A stretch of 64,000 nt of DNA from Rhodanobacter soli. GTDB lineage: Bacteria; Pseudomonadota; Gammaproteobacteria; Xanthomonadales; Rhodanobacteraceae. A program made the position numbers and the translations under genes. The stretch lies in the NCBI RefSeq assembly GCF_040548735.1, contig NZ_JBEPSD010000002.1, positions 186,001 through 250,000 on the forward strand, written 5' to 3'. Position 1 is the first letter of the stretch; every line of letters begins with the position of its first letter. Under the pieces are notes generated by a model, which ran no database searches, was not told where the DNA came from, and worked only from the letters and a program-made list of their open reading frames with translations. Shown one piece after another: positions 56,317 through 64,000 of this stretch.

Positions 56317-56679
56317 TCAATGCCATATGCGCTTGCCGCCCGCGCTGGCAGGGTTCATCTCGACGCTCAAGGTGAAGGTGCGCTGTTCGTTCGGCAGCAT
56401 GGCGCCGACGCCAACCAGCTTGCGCGCGATCTCCTCGCCGCGTTCGTTGCGGATGGTCAGCACCATCGAGTATTCCCATGCACCGCTGTCGACGGGGTTG
56501 CGAAAGCTGCCTTCCACCCGCAGCGGCACGGATGCTGGCGCTTCGATCGCGCTGGCTGGCTCGCTGAAGCGCAACTTGTGGCGGCAGGCGGGGCACACGC
56601 CCGCACTTTCCAGGATGGTCTCCCGGCAGTGCGGACAGATGCGCGTCGCTCCGGCCGCGCCCGGATGTGCGGTGGTCAC
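56317..56679 (-). CDS. Zinc-ribbon protein paired with bactofilin
   Basis: A 120-residue protein. The N-terminal zinc ribbon has two CxxC pairs (ICPHC near residue 15 and VCPAC near residue 29). A beta-rich domain of unknown type follows (EYSMVLTIRNERGEEIARKL). Its start overlaps the bactofilin stop by four bases (ATGA), so the two are coupled and probably act together at the cell envelope or cytoskeleton. The function is unknown. Confidence 0.8.
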   Translation of the reverse strand: MTTAHPGAAGATRICPHCRETILESAGVCPACRHKLRFSEPASAIEAPASVPLRVEGSFRNPVDSGAWEYSMVLTIRNERGEEIARKLVGVGAMLPNEQRTFTLSVEMNPASAGGKRIWH

Positions 56680-57212
56680 GAAATTGTGCCGTTGTGTCCG
56701 CTGGTCTTGTGTGCGCTGTTGCTGTCCTTGGCGTCGTCCCAGCCGAACTCGGCCTGGCCGCGCATGCGCGAACCCGCCGCCACGCTGAGCGACCCTGCCT
56801 TCAGGTCGCCGGTCAGCGCGCCACTTTGCTGCAGTTCCACGTGCGCCGCGGATTCGATGTTGCCGGTCAGTTCGCCCGCAATGGTGACCTTCTCGGCGCG
56901 CACGCTGCCGGTCACCCTGGCACCGGGCTCGATGGTGAGGTCGCCGCGCACGTTGACGTCGCCCTTGAAGTTGCCGGCGATGCGCACGTGGCCCTCACCT
57001 TCGATCTTGCCCTCGATGGTGATATCGGGCGCGATCAGCGATTCGGTCTTGGGCTTGCCCGGCGTGGGCATGGGCGTGGGCGTAGGGCGGAGTGCGGGCT
57101 GCACCGGCGTTTGCGCTTCGGGTTTGGTCTCCGGAATGCCGGGGCGTGCCAGGTCCGTGGCTTCGGGCGTTTCAGCGGCGGAGGTCTTGACGGATTCTTT
57201 CCACAGGGCCAT
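56676..57212 (-). CDS. Bactofilin, polymer-forming cytoskeletal protein
   Basis: A 178-residue bactofilin. A Pro-rich N-terminal tail (~55 residues) precedes the right-handed beta-helix, recognisable from the repeated short strands: SLIAPDITIEGKIEGEGHVR, AGNFKGDVNVRGDLTIEPGA and VTGSVRAEKVTIAGELTGNI. Bactofilins polymerise on the membrane without nucleotide and organise cell shape, stalks or motility. The zinc-ribbon gene overlaps its stop codon, so they form an operon. Confidence 0.92.
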   Translation of the reverse strand: MALWKESVKTSAAETPEATDLARPGIPETKPEAQTPVQPALRPTPTPMPTPGKPKTESLIAPDITIEGKIEGEGHVRIAGNFKGDVNVRGDLTIEPGARVTGSVRAEKVTIAGELTGNIESAAHVELQQSGALTGDLKAGSLSVAAGSRMRGQAEFGWDDAKDSNSAHKTSGHNGTIS

Positions 57213-57592
57213 GGCGGGACTCCGGTTCAGTCGGACGGAAGGTCAACCGTACCCCCCAAACGGTGCCCAAAACGGGGTCAGGTTCACTTACCCGGGCAAA
57301 AACGGGGTCACGTTCACGTCCCGTTAGCCATTGGCTACGAGCTTGAGCGTCCATTACGCGTGGGCGATCGTGCATGAGCGTGGCTAAAAAACTCCGAATC
57401 GGGCGGGGCGGAGGGAACGTTTCCATTCCCCTGGTCCTGCCTTGTGCGTGACGTGCAGGACCACGGCGGGGCAAAGCATCGGTGACAATTTCCCGGACCC
57501 GAGGCAGGCAGCATGACTAAAGGCCCATGAGTGCGAGGAGGCGGGGCGCTAGATTCGAAAGTTCTTGCGTTCAACCGCGCCAGGGGAAAGCC
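57213..57592. other. Intergenic stretch between bactofilin and M28 peptidase
   Basis: These 380 bp contain two REP-like motifs (57269-57324) and a 9-bp inverted repeat (TGGTCCTGC/GCAGGACCA at 57433-57464) but no supported gene. Promoters for the two divergent genes should lie here. Confidence 0.55.
57269..57324 (+). repeat. Tandem REP-like motif pair
   Basis: AAAACGGGGTCAGGTTCACTT and AAAAACGGGGTCACGTTCACGT lie 30 bp apart in the same orientation. The first matches the copy at 28735 almost base for base over 18 positions, though the loci are 28 kb apart. Confidence 0.85.
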
Positions 57593-59185
57593 GTGATCAA
57601 GCGTTGCATGTGGGTGATGATGTGTCTGGGAATCAGCGGCATGGCCGCGGCGCAGGAGCCGGTGGACCTGGATATGGTCAGCCGCATTCGCCAGGAGGCT
57701 TTCCATCGTTCGCAGGTCATGGCCACATTCAGCCATCTGACCGAGAACATTGGTCCGCGTCTGACCAACTCGCCGCAGATGGCGCAGGCCAATGCCTGGA
57801 CCCGCGAAAAGTTCAACGACTGGGGCCTGACCAACGTCCACGACGAAGCCTTCGACGACTTCGGCCGCGGCTGGGAATTCAGCGATGCCAGCGTGGAAAT
57901 GCTCAGCCCGCGCACGCTGCCGTTGCATGCGCTGCCCAAGGCGTGGACGCCCGGCACCAACGGCCCGGTCGAGGGCGAGGTGATGGCGGTCGCCATCAAG
58001 ACCCGCGCCGACCTTGAAAAGTACAAGGGCAAGCTGGCAGGCAAGATCCTGTTGCTGAACGAGGCACGCGAATACAAGCGCGGCGTCGAAGCGGATTCGC
58101 ACCGCCACGGCGAGGCCGGCCTGGCCGAACTGCAGGCGTTCGCCGTGCCCAAGGATGTCGACAATGACCGCGCCAAGCGGATCAAGCGGTACACCGAGCG
58201 CCAGGAGTTGACCCGCGCCACCAACGAGTTCTTCGTCGCCGAAGGCGTGCTGGCCACCCTCAGCATCAGCGGCTGGGACAACGGCATCATCCGCGTCGGC
58301 GGCGGTGGCTCGCGCAAGGCCGGTGAATCGGTCGGCGTGCCGGAGCTGGCGATGGCGGCCGAGCACTACAACCAGCTGGCGCGCGCGGTCGAGCGCAAGC
58401 AGGCGGTGAAGCTGCGGGTGAACGTGAAGGCACGCTTCACCGACGAGGCCAACCGGCCCGGCTACAACACCGTGGCCGAGATCCCGGGCAGCGGCAGCAA
58501 GGCCGGCGAGATCGTCATGCTGGGCGCGCACATGGACTCCTGGCACACCGGTACCGGCGCGGCCGACAACGCCGCCGGCGTGGCGGTGATGATGGAGGCC
58601 ATGCGCATCCTCAAGGCGGTGGGCGCCAAGCCCAAACGCACCATTCGCGTTGCGCTGTGGAGCGGCGAGGAGCAGGGCCTGATCGGTTCGCAGGCGTACG
58701 TGGCCAAGCACTTTGCCGCCTATCCGGAGCCCACCGATCCCGCGCAGAAGGCGCTGCCGGCGTCGCTGCGCGAATCGACCGGCGCGTTGCAGAAGAAGCG
58801 CGACTACGACCACTTCGCGGCCTACTTCAACATGGACAACGGCTCGGGCCGCTTCCGCGGCATCTATGCCCAGGAGAACCTGGCGGTGATGCCGATCTTC
58901 AAGGCCTGGCTGGAGCCGTTCCACGACGTCGGCGCCACCACCGTGGTCACCCGCAATACCGGCAGCACCGACCACATTTCCTTCGATCGCGTCGGCCTGC
59001 CGGGGTTCCAGTTCATCCAGGATCGTCTGGACTACTTCAGCAACGTCCATCACAGCAACCTGGACACCTGGGACCACGCCGAGCCGGAAGACCTGAAGCA
59101 GGCGGCGGCCATCGTCGCGTCCTTCGTCTACCACGCCGCCATGCGCGAGGAAAAACTGCCGCGCAAGCCGCTGCTGGAAGGCTGA
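57593..59185 (+). CDS. Secreted M28 family metallopeptidase
   Basis: A 530-residue exported aminopeptidase-like enzyme. The signal peptide ends at MAAAQ (residue ~20). A PA-type insert (KYKGKLAGKILLLNEAREYK) precedes the M28 catalytic domain, with zinc ligands in GAHMDSWHTGTGAADNAAG, catalytic Glu in SGEEQGLIGS and a C-terminal His in STDHISFDRVGLPG. The start is GTG at 57593 because AGGGGAAAG lies just upstream and VIKRCMWVMM starts the signal; a longer frame from 57527 is unlikely. It probably degrades peptides in the periplasm or outside. Confidence 0.92.
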   Translation: MIKRCMWVMMCLGISGMAAAQEPVDLDMVSRIRQEAFHRSQVMATFSHLTENIGPRLTNSPQMAQANAWTREKFNDWGLTNVHDEAFDDFGRGWEFSDASVEMLSPRTLPLHALPKAWTPGTNGPVEGEVMAVAIKTRADLEKYKGKLAGKILLLNEAREYKRGVEADSHRHGEAGLAELQAFAVPKDVDNDRAKRIKRYTERQELTRATNEFFVAEGVLATLSISGWDNGIIRVGGGGSRKAGESVGVPELAMAAEHYNQLARAVERKQAVKLRVNVKARFTDEANRPGYNTVAEIPGSGSKAGEIVMLGAHMDSWHTGTGAADNAAGVAVMMEAMRILKAVGAKPKRTIRVALWSGEEQGLIGSQAYVAKHFAAYPEPTDPAQKALPASLRESTGALQKKRDYDHFAAYFNMDNGSGRFRGIYAQENLAVMPIFKAWLEPFHDVGATTVVTRNTGSTDHISFDRVGLPGFQFIQDRLDYFSNVHHSNLDTWDHAEPEDLKQAAAIVASFVYHAAMREEKLPRKPLLEG

Positions 59186-59234
59186 TTCCCGGTGGGACGA
59201 CACCGGCGGGCGGGTAGTATGTAAGCTCCATATC

Positions 59235-59262
59235 GGCCCTCTCCTCTGCTCGAGGGAGGGCC
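59235..59262 (+). terminator. Possible terminator after the M28 gene
   Basis: GGCCCTC (59235-59241) and GAGGGCC (59256-59262) form a 7-bp stem, extendable imperfectly, followed by AATATCTTTCT. The T run is weak. Confidence 0.4.
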
Positions 59263-59326
59263 AATATCTTTCTCGAGGTAGCTTGCTCACCGTTGGCGCT
59301 TCAAGTCTTGCGTGGAGATTTCGAGC

Positions 59327-60139
59327 ATGACGTTTCCGTCGGTCTTTACCGCTGCTTTCGCGTTTCTAGCCAGCATGGCCGGCCCGCTGCATGCCACGGG
59401 CCAGGCTGCGGCTTCCGCCTCCATCGCGGCGAGGCCCGTCGCCATCAATCCGCTCTACACCATGCCGCCGGCATCGGTCACTGCCGAGCAGGTCGCGTCC
59501 ATGCAGCAGCTGTTGTCGGACTGGCCGCAACTGGGCCGCTACCGCGATGACAACGCGCAGCTCCCGGCGCCTGCGCCTGGCGGGACCCGTGTGGTGTTTT
59601 TCGGGGACTCCATCACGGATGCGTGGGGGCGTGCCAGGGGCACCCGTTTTTTCCCAGGGAAGCCGTACATCAACCGCGGCATATCGGGGCAGACGACCGC
59701 GCAGATGCTGCTGCGTTTCCGGCAGGATGTGATCGGGCTCCATCCCGCAGCGGTGGTCATACTGGCCGGCACCAACGACATCGCGGGCAATACGGGCCTC
59801 GCCACGTTGCCGATGATCGAGGACAACTTCCGTTCCATGACGGAACTGGCGCAGGCCCACCACATCCGGGTCATTCTCGCTTCCGTGCTGCCGGTCAGCG
59901 ACTATCCCTGGCACCCGGGGTTGCAGCCGGCCAGCAAGGTCCGCGCGCTCAACGCATGGCTCAAGTCCTATGCGGCGTCGAATGGCGCCACCTATCTCGA
60001 CTACTACAGCGCGCTGGCCAACGCGCAGGGTGGCATGGACTCCCGCCTCGCCAGCGACGGCGTGCACCCGACGCCGGCGGGTTACATGATCATGGCGCCG
60101 CTGGCCCAGCGGGCCATCGAACGGGCGCTGGCGAAGTAG
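59327..60139 (+). CDS. SGNH/GDSL esterase, exported
   Basis: A 270-residue SGNH hydrolase with a signal peptide (cleavage near LHATG). The blocks are GDSI (VVFFGDSITDAWG, nucleophile Ser), the Gly in GISGQTTAQML, GTND (ILAGTNDIAGN) and DGVHPT (catalytic Asp and His). It resembles GDSL lipases/acylhydrolases next to carbohydrate genes, perhaps removing acyl groups from glycans. I chose the ATG at 59327 with GGAG about nine bases upstream; a GTG at 59312 is the alternative. Confidence 0.9.
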   Translation: MTFPSVFTAAFAFLASMAGPLHATGQAAASASIAARPVAINPLYTMPPASVTAEQVASMQQLLSDWPQLGRYRDDNAQLPAPAPGGTRVVFFGDSITDAWGRARGTRFFPGKPYINRGISGQTTAQMLLRFRQDVIGLHPAAVVILAGTNDIAGNTGLATLPMIEDNFRSMTELAQAHHIRVILASVLPVSDYPWHPGLQPASKVRALNAWLKSYAASNGATYLDYYSALANAQGGMDSRLASDGVHPTPAGYMIMAPLAQRAIERALAK

Positions 60140-60251
60140 CGATCGGCCCGGTGCGATGCAGCGCCATGGAAAGCCTTGCGGGCCGTTTGCTCCGGCAGCT
60201 GGTAACAGCGTGACGGGGCGGAGTTAGAGTCGACTTCCCGAAGAGAGGGAC

Positions 60252-61202
60252 ATGACCATGCGACGTCACCTGCAGGCACTGCTTGCCCTCGGCCTCGGCG
60301 GATCGATGATCCTTGGCAGCGCTTTCGCCGCGACGACCGAGGCCGCCGGGGAGGCGCTGGTGGGGCGGTGGGACATCGATATCCATACACCTGCAGGCGA
60401 TCTTCCTTCCTGGCTCGAAATCCGCCGCTCCGGATCCCGGACGCTCGTCGGCCAGTTCGTGGGCGTGGTCGGCAGCGCGCGGCCGATCTCCCGCGTGGAG
60501 GTCGAAGGCGGCGAGCTGCGTTTCTCCCTGCCGCCGCAATGGGAGGACGGCAAGGATGATCTGTCGTTCCGGGGACGGTTGCACGGCGACACGATCACCG
60601 GCTCGATGACGTTTCCCGACCACCGGCGTTTCGACTGGAGCGCCCGTCGCGCACCGTCATTGCAGCGGCCGACGGCGCCGGACTGGGCCAGGCCGATCCG
60701 CCTCTTCAACGGGACCGACCTGCGCGGCTGGCGCGCGCTGGGACAGTCCCGGTGGGAAGTTGCCGATGGCGTGCTGCGCAACACGGCCGGAGGCGCCAAC
60801 CTGGTGACCGAGCGCAAGTTCGACGACTTCAAGCTGCACGTCGAGTTGCGCCTGCCCGCGGGCAGCAACAGCGGCGTGTACCTGCGGGGGCGCTACGAAG
60901 TGCAGATTGCCGACGCGCTGGGCGAGCCCCCGAGCGACCGTCTCGGCGCCGTGTACGGTTTCCTTGCGCCGAGCGAGGACGTGGCCAGGGGTCCGGATGC
61001 ATGGCAGTCGCTGGACATCACCCTGATCGGGCGTAGGATCACCGTCATGCTCAACGGCAGGACGGTCATCTGCGACCGCGAGATCCCAGGCATCACCGGC
61101 GGCGCGCTCGACAGCGATGAAGGCGCGCCCGGGCCGCTGCTGCTGCAGGGTGACCACGGCCCGGTCGAGTTCCGCAACATCACGCTGACGCCTGCGCAAT
61201 GA
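60252..61202 (+). CDS. DUF1080 family protein (3-keto-disaccharide hydrolase type)
   Basis: A 316-residue exported protein. The signal peptide ends near SAFAA. A ~100-residue beta-sandwich (WDIDIHTPAGDLPSWLEIRR) precedes the DUF1080 domain, which starts at IRLFNGTDLRGWRALGQSRW and includes NSGVYLRGRYEVQIAD. DUF1080 is the fold of 3-keto-disaccharide hydrolases. Its stop overlaps the GMC oxidoreductase start by four bases (ATGA), so the three downstream genes form one unit with it. Confidence 0.88.
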   Translation: MTMRRHLQALLALGLGGSMILGSAFAATTEAAGEALVGRWDIDIHTPAGDLPSWLEIRRSGSRTLVGQFVGVVGSARPISRVEVEGGELRFSLPPQWEDGKDDLSFRGRLHGDTITGSMTFPDHRRFDWSARRAPSLQRPTAPDWARPIRLFNGTDLRGWRALGQSRWEVADGVLRNTAGGANLVTERKFDDFKLHVELRLPAGSNSGVYLRGRYEVQIADALGEPPSDRLGAVYGFLAPSEDVARGPDAWQSLDITLIGRRITVMLNGRTVICDREIPGITGGALDSDEGAPGPLLLQGDHGPVEFRNITLTPAQ

Positions 61203-62893
61203 ACTCCGCCGCCGATGCCACCACCACCTTCGACGCCATCGTCATCGGCTCCGGCATCTCCGGCGGCTGGGCGGCGAAGGAGCTGTGCGACAAGGGCCTG
61301 AAGACGCTGGTGCTGGAACGCGGCCGCAACGTCACCCACGTCAAGGACTATCCCACCGCGAACCTGGCTCCCTGGCAGCTTCCGCACCGCGGCGCGCTGA
61401 CGCGCAAGCTCGTGCAGGAAAACCCGGTCATGAGCAAGATCGCCGCCGAGGACGTGGTGCACTTCTTCGTCAAGGACGCCGAGCATCCCTACGTGCAGGA
61501 GCGGCCGTTCGACTGGATCCGCGGCTACCAGGTGGGCGGCAAGTCGATCATGTGGGGGCGCGCCTGCCAGCGCTGGAGCCGGTACGAGTTCGAGGCGCCG
61601 GAGCGCGACGGCTACGGCATCGCCTGGCCGATCGGCTACGACGACATCGCCCCGTGGTACTCGCACGTGGAGAAATTCATCGGTGTGTGCGGGACGCGCG
61701 ACGGGATCGAGTCGATGCCCGACGGGGAGTTCCTGCCGCCGTTCGACTTCAATTGCGTCGAGCAGCACATGAGCGACAGGATCCGCGCGCACTACGGCAA
61801 TCGCCACGTGGTGCACGGCCGCTGGGCCCACCTCACCCGGCCGGAGCCGATCCATCTGCAACAGGGACGCAGCCGCTGCCTGGCGCGCAACCTGTGCTGG
61901 CGCGGGTGTCCCTTCGGCGCCTACTTCAGTTCGAACTCGTCGACGCTGCCGTGGGCGGAGAAAACCGGGAACCTGACGCTTCGTCCCGACGCCGTCGTGC
62001 ATTCCATCATTTATGACGAACGCAGGAACAGGGCGACGGGAGTGCGGGTGATCGACGCGAACACCCATGCCGTCAGCGAGTATCGCGCCCGCATCGTCTT
62101 CGTCAACGCGTCGGCGCTGAACACGGTGCTGATCCTGTTCAACTCGGTCTCGGCCCGATTCCCGCACGGGCTCGGCAACGACAACGGCCTGCTCGGGAAA
62201 TACGTGGCCTTCCAGAACTACCGCGCCTCCGGCAGGGGATTCATCGACGGTTTCGACGACAAGTACTACTTCGGCCGCAGGCCCTCGGAGTGCATCCTCG
62301 CCAACTTCCGCAACCTCGGGAAGCAGGAGATGGACTTCGTCGGCGGCTACACCACGTTCACCGGTGCGTATCGCGAGCGTGGCGCGGTCACGGCCGAGCA
62401 GGTCGGCGGCGCGTACAAGGATGCGCAGGCCCGGCCCGGGCCATGGAAGATCTACATGTACCTCCAGGGCGAGACGATTCCCAAGGAGGCGAACCACGTC
62501 CGCCTGCATGAAACGCAAAAGGACGAATGGGGCATGCCGCTGCTGGTCACCTCGGTGGGATACGACGACAACGACGAGAAGATGGTCCGCGACTGGCGCA
62601 CGCAGGCCACCGAGATGCTCGGCGTCGCCGGATGCCGCGACATCGAGACGGTCGACAATCACTGGTCCCCGGGGCGCGACATCCACGAGATGGGCGGTTG
62701 CCGCATGGGGCGCGACCCGGAGACCTCGCTGCTCAACCGCTGGAACCAGCTGCATGCGTGCCCCAACGTCTTCGTCACCGACGGTGCGTGCATGACCTCC
62801 ACCGGCAACCAGAGCCCGTCGCTTCTCTACATGGCCCTCACGGCCCGCGCGGTGAATCATGCCGTCGAGGAACTGGGGAGGCGGAACCTGTGA
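61199..62893 (+). CDS. GMC family oxidoreductase, gluconate/glucoside dehydrogenase type
   Basis: A 564-residue FAD-dependent oxidoreductase. The dinucleotide fold starts DAIVIGSGISGGWAAKELCD. The C-terminal catalytic region has HEMGGCRMG (His), then NVFVTDGACMTSTGNQSPSL (Asn). Together with the following subunit 3 gene this matches the catalytic subunit of gluconate 2-dehydrogenase or glucoside 3-dehydrogenase, which oxidises a sugar hydroxyl to a ketone. It overlaps both neighbours (ATGA and GTGA). I saw no separate signal peptide, consistent with export as a complex with the subunit 3 partner. Confidence 0.9.
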   Translation: MNSAADATTTFDAIVIGSGISGGWAAKELCDKGLKTLVLERGRNVTHVKDYPTANLAPWQLPHRGALTRKLVQENPVMSKIAAEDVVHFFVKDAEHPYVQERPFDWIRGYQVGGKSIMWGRACQRWSRYEFEAPERDGYGIAWPIGYDDIAPWYSHVEKFIGVCGTRDGIESMPDGEFLPPFDFNCVEQHMSDRIRAHYGNRHVVHGRWAHLTRPEPIHLQQGRSRCLARNLCWRGCPFGAYFSSNSSTLPWAEKTGNLTLRPDAVVHSIIYDERRNRATGVRVIDANTHAVSEYRARIVFVNASALNTVLILFNSVSARFPHGLGNDNGLLGKYVAFQNYRASGRGFIDGFDDKYYFGRRPSECILANFRNLGKQEMDFVGGYTTFTGAYRERGAVTAEQVGGAYKDAQARPGPWKIYMYLQGETIPKEANHVRLHETQKDEWGMPLLVTSVGYDDNDEKMVRDWRTQATEMLGVAGCRDIETVDNHWSPGRDIHEMGGCRMGRDPETSLLNRWNQLHACPNVFVTDGACMTSTGNQSPSLLYMALTARAVNHAVEELGRRNL

Positions 62894-63459
62894 GCGATCG
62901 CGAGCCGATGATGTCGATGGCGATGACGCGGCGCGAGGCGATGAAGGCGCTGACCGTCCTGGTGGGCGGTGCGCTGATCGCGCCCGGCGTGCTGGCCGGC
63001 GGCTGGCGCGGCGGACGCGGGCCCGAAGACGAGCGCGATGACCAGGCGTTGCTCGAAGACATCGCCGATTCGCTCCTTCCGACGACCGCGGCCTCGCCGG
63101 GAGCGAAGGCCGCCGGTGTGGGTGCGACGATGGCCCTGCTGCTCGCCGACTGCATGGCCACGGACGTGCAGCAGCGGGTCTCGGATGGACTGCGGGCGTT
63201 CCGGGCGATCTGCCGGGAACGCGGCGGCGCCTTCGCCTCGCTGCCTCGGCCCGAACGCGAGCGGCTGCTTCGCGAGGTGGATGCCGTGGCGCGACAGGCC
63301 GGCGAATCGCACTGGTTCGTGGTCGTACGCGAGCTCGCGCTGCGGGTCTACTTCACGTCAGAGATCGGCATGACGCGGGCGATGCGCTACGTGGCCATTC
63401 CCGGGCGCTGGGAGGGATGCCTCCCACTTGCGCCCGGGCAGCCGGCGTGGGGTGGATAG
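62890..63459 (+). CDS. Gluconate 2-dehydrogenase subunit 3 family protein
   Basis: A 189-residue protein of the gluconate 2-dehydrogenase subunit 3 family. The start is GTG at 62890, overlapping the GMC stop (GTGA). A Tat-like signal (TRREAMKALTVLVGGALIAP) could export the folded dimer. The domain with IADSLLPTTAASPGAKAAGV and AIPGRWEGCLPL is typical. It is the small partner and exporter of the GMC subunit. No cytochrome c subunit is visible in the rest of the window. Confidence 0.88.
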   Translation: MSDREPMMSMAMTRREAMKALTVLVGGALIAPGVLAGGWRGGRGPEDERDDQALLEDIADSLLPTTAASPGAKAAGVGATMALLLADCMATDVQQRVSDGLRAFRAICRERGGAFASLPRPERERLLREVDAVARQAGESHWFVVVRELALRVYFTSEIGMTRAMRYVAIPGRWEGCLPLAPGQPAWGG

Positions 63460-63552
63460 CCAATGACCCCCTGGAAAATAAGGGGCCAACCTCACCCTTT
63501 CGGGTCCTTTTGCCGGTACGCTGCTGCTCGCCAACCTCGTGGGGGAGGTCCT

Positions 63553-64000
63553 ATGAAAGCGCTCTATGCCATCCTGCTGGTCGCTGGCGTGATTCAGACC
63601 GCGCCGGCTCTTGCACGGTCGTCCACCGCTTCTCCCTTGCTCGGCAGCTGGGCTGTCGATGTCTCGCGTTTGCCGATTCCGCCGACGGCGCGACCGAAGA
63701 GCGTCACGATAACGTTCAGCGATGCGGGTGGGGGGAAGTGGACGACGCGTGTCGACATCGTCGACGCCAGTGGAGCGGTGAGCCACGCCGTAAGCAACGC
63801 CGCCCTCGATGGCACAGCCGCGTCCGTTAAGGACAGCATCGAGGCCGACACCGTCGCCTTGAAGCTGCCCGCGCCCAATGTCCTGGTCATGGACCTTGTG
63901 AAGAAAGGCATTCCGGCATCGACGCGCGTCTATACCGTCGCTGCGGACGGCAAGACGCTGACCGAGACCGCTGCCTATGCCGGGGGCAACGGCCTGCCGA
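63553..64000 (+). CDS. Exported protein of unknown function (3' end outside window)
   Basis: 149 codons of a frame open to the window edge. It starts at an ATG preceded by GGGGGAGG and has a signal peptide ending near PALAR (residue ~22). The mature start is SPLLGSWAVDVSRLPIPPTA, then beta-strand-rich sequence (KSVTITFSDAGGGKWTTRVD, IPASTRVYTVAADGKTLTET). Similar proteins in Xanthomonadales are of unknown function. It lies 93 bp after the subunit 3 gene on the same strand. Confidence 0.8.
   Translation, partial: MKALYAILLVAGVIQTAPALARSSTASPLLGSWAVDVSRLPIPPTARPKSVTITFSDAGGGKWTTRVDIVDASGAVSHAVSNAALDGTAASVKDSIEADTVALKLPAPNVLVMDLVKKGIPASTRVYTVAADGKTLTETAAYAGGNGLP

Noticed and set aside
57335..59290. 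Long open frame antisense to the M28 peptidase
   Set aside because: Same GC artefact; no family resemblance and no ribosome binding site.
60893..62860. Long open frame antisense to the GMC oxidoreductase
   Set aside because: Shadow frame; the GMC protein has unmistakable motifs in the other strand.
63464..63525. Terminator after the subunit 3 gene
   Set aside because: CCCCT...AGGGG and ACCC/GGGT pairs are short and interrupted; not convincing.

Overview
The window is GC-rich, densely coded DNA from a gammaproteobacterium, most likely a member of the Xanthomonadales close to Rhodanobacter or Dyella. This rests on the rplU-rpmA-obgE order, the iso-branched acyl-CoA genes (isovaleryl-CoA dehydrogenase, methylcrotonyl-CoA carboxylase beta subunit, leucine dehydrogenase, fused isobutyryl-CoA mutase), the short GGGAATGGGGAAT-type intergenic repeats and the RAYT/REP-type repeats. 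No 16S rRNA or tRNA gene is visible, so the genus is an inference.

Layout. 0-6 kb is core: a thioesterase overlapping uvrA on the minus strand, a DUF2059 protein, then rplU-rpmA-obgE on the plus strand. 6-7.3 kb is a small iron uptake pair (cupredoxin-like protein plus FTR1 permease) behind a Fur-like box. 7.3-18 kb is mainly acyl-CoA and branched-chain amino acid breakdown (liuB, thiolase, ivd, leucine dehydrogenase), interleaved with an Ala-rich lipoprotein, an S8 autotransporter protease and a phospholipase D-type protein. 18-24.8 kb holds a WxxGxW protein, an M48 lipoprotein protease, a TetR-hydrolase pair and icmF, whose linker carries an in-frame copy of an intergenic palindrome.

24.8-34.5 kb is the accessory region. 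It begins with a frameshifted RloC-like (COG4694-type) ATPase and continues with small hypothetical genes, a RAYT transposase whose two halves now lie on opposite strands, a GST, a tandem SpoIIAA-like protein and several small secreted or membrane proteins. Degenerate copies of one REP-like motif (roughly AAAA-n-GGGGTCAGrTTCACTT) sit at many of the gene boundaries, usually just after a stop codon. In one case the motif supplies the last codons and stop of an MFS gene.

33-57 kb is a patchwork of regulators with divergent targets (LysR three times, one GlxA/AraC type), two MFS transporters, lipoproteins, secreted hydrolases (alpha-amino-acid ester hydrolase-like, GH3 beta-glucosidase, beta-lactamase-fold serine hydrolase), MtfA, RidA and a bactofilin with a zinc-ribbon partner. 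57.5-64 kb carries a secreted M28 peptidase, a GDSL esterase and a tightly coupled DUF1080-GMC oxidoreductase-gluconate 2-dehydrogenase subunit 3 operon that looks like a periplasmic 3-keto-glycoside pathway, followed by a secreted protein cut off by the window end.

No CRISPR array, rRNA or tRNA gene was recognised. The strongest leads are the motif-bounded gene patchwork at 27-34.5 kb, the strand-split RAYT inside it, the broken RloC-like gene at its edge, and the in-frame repeat in icmF.
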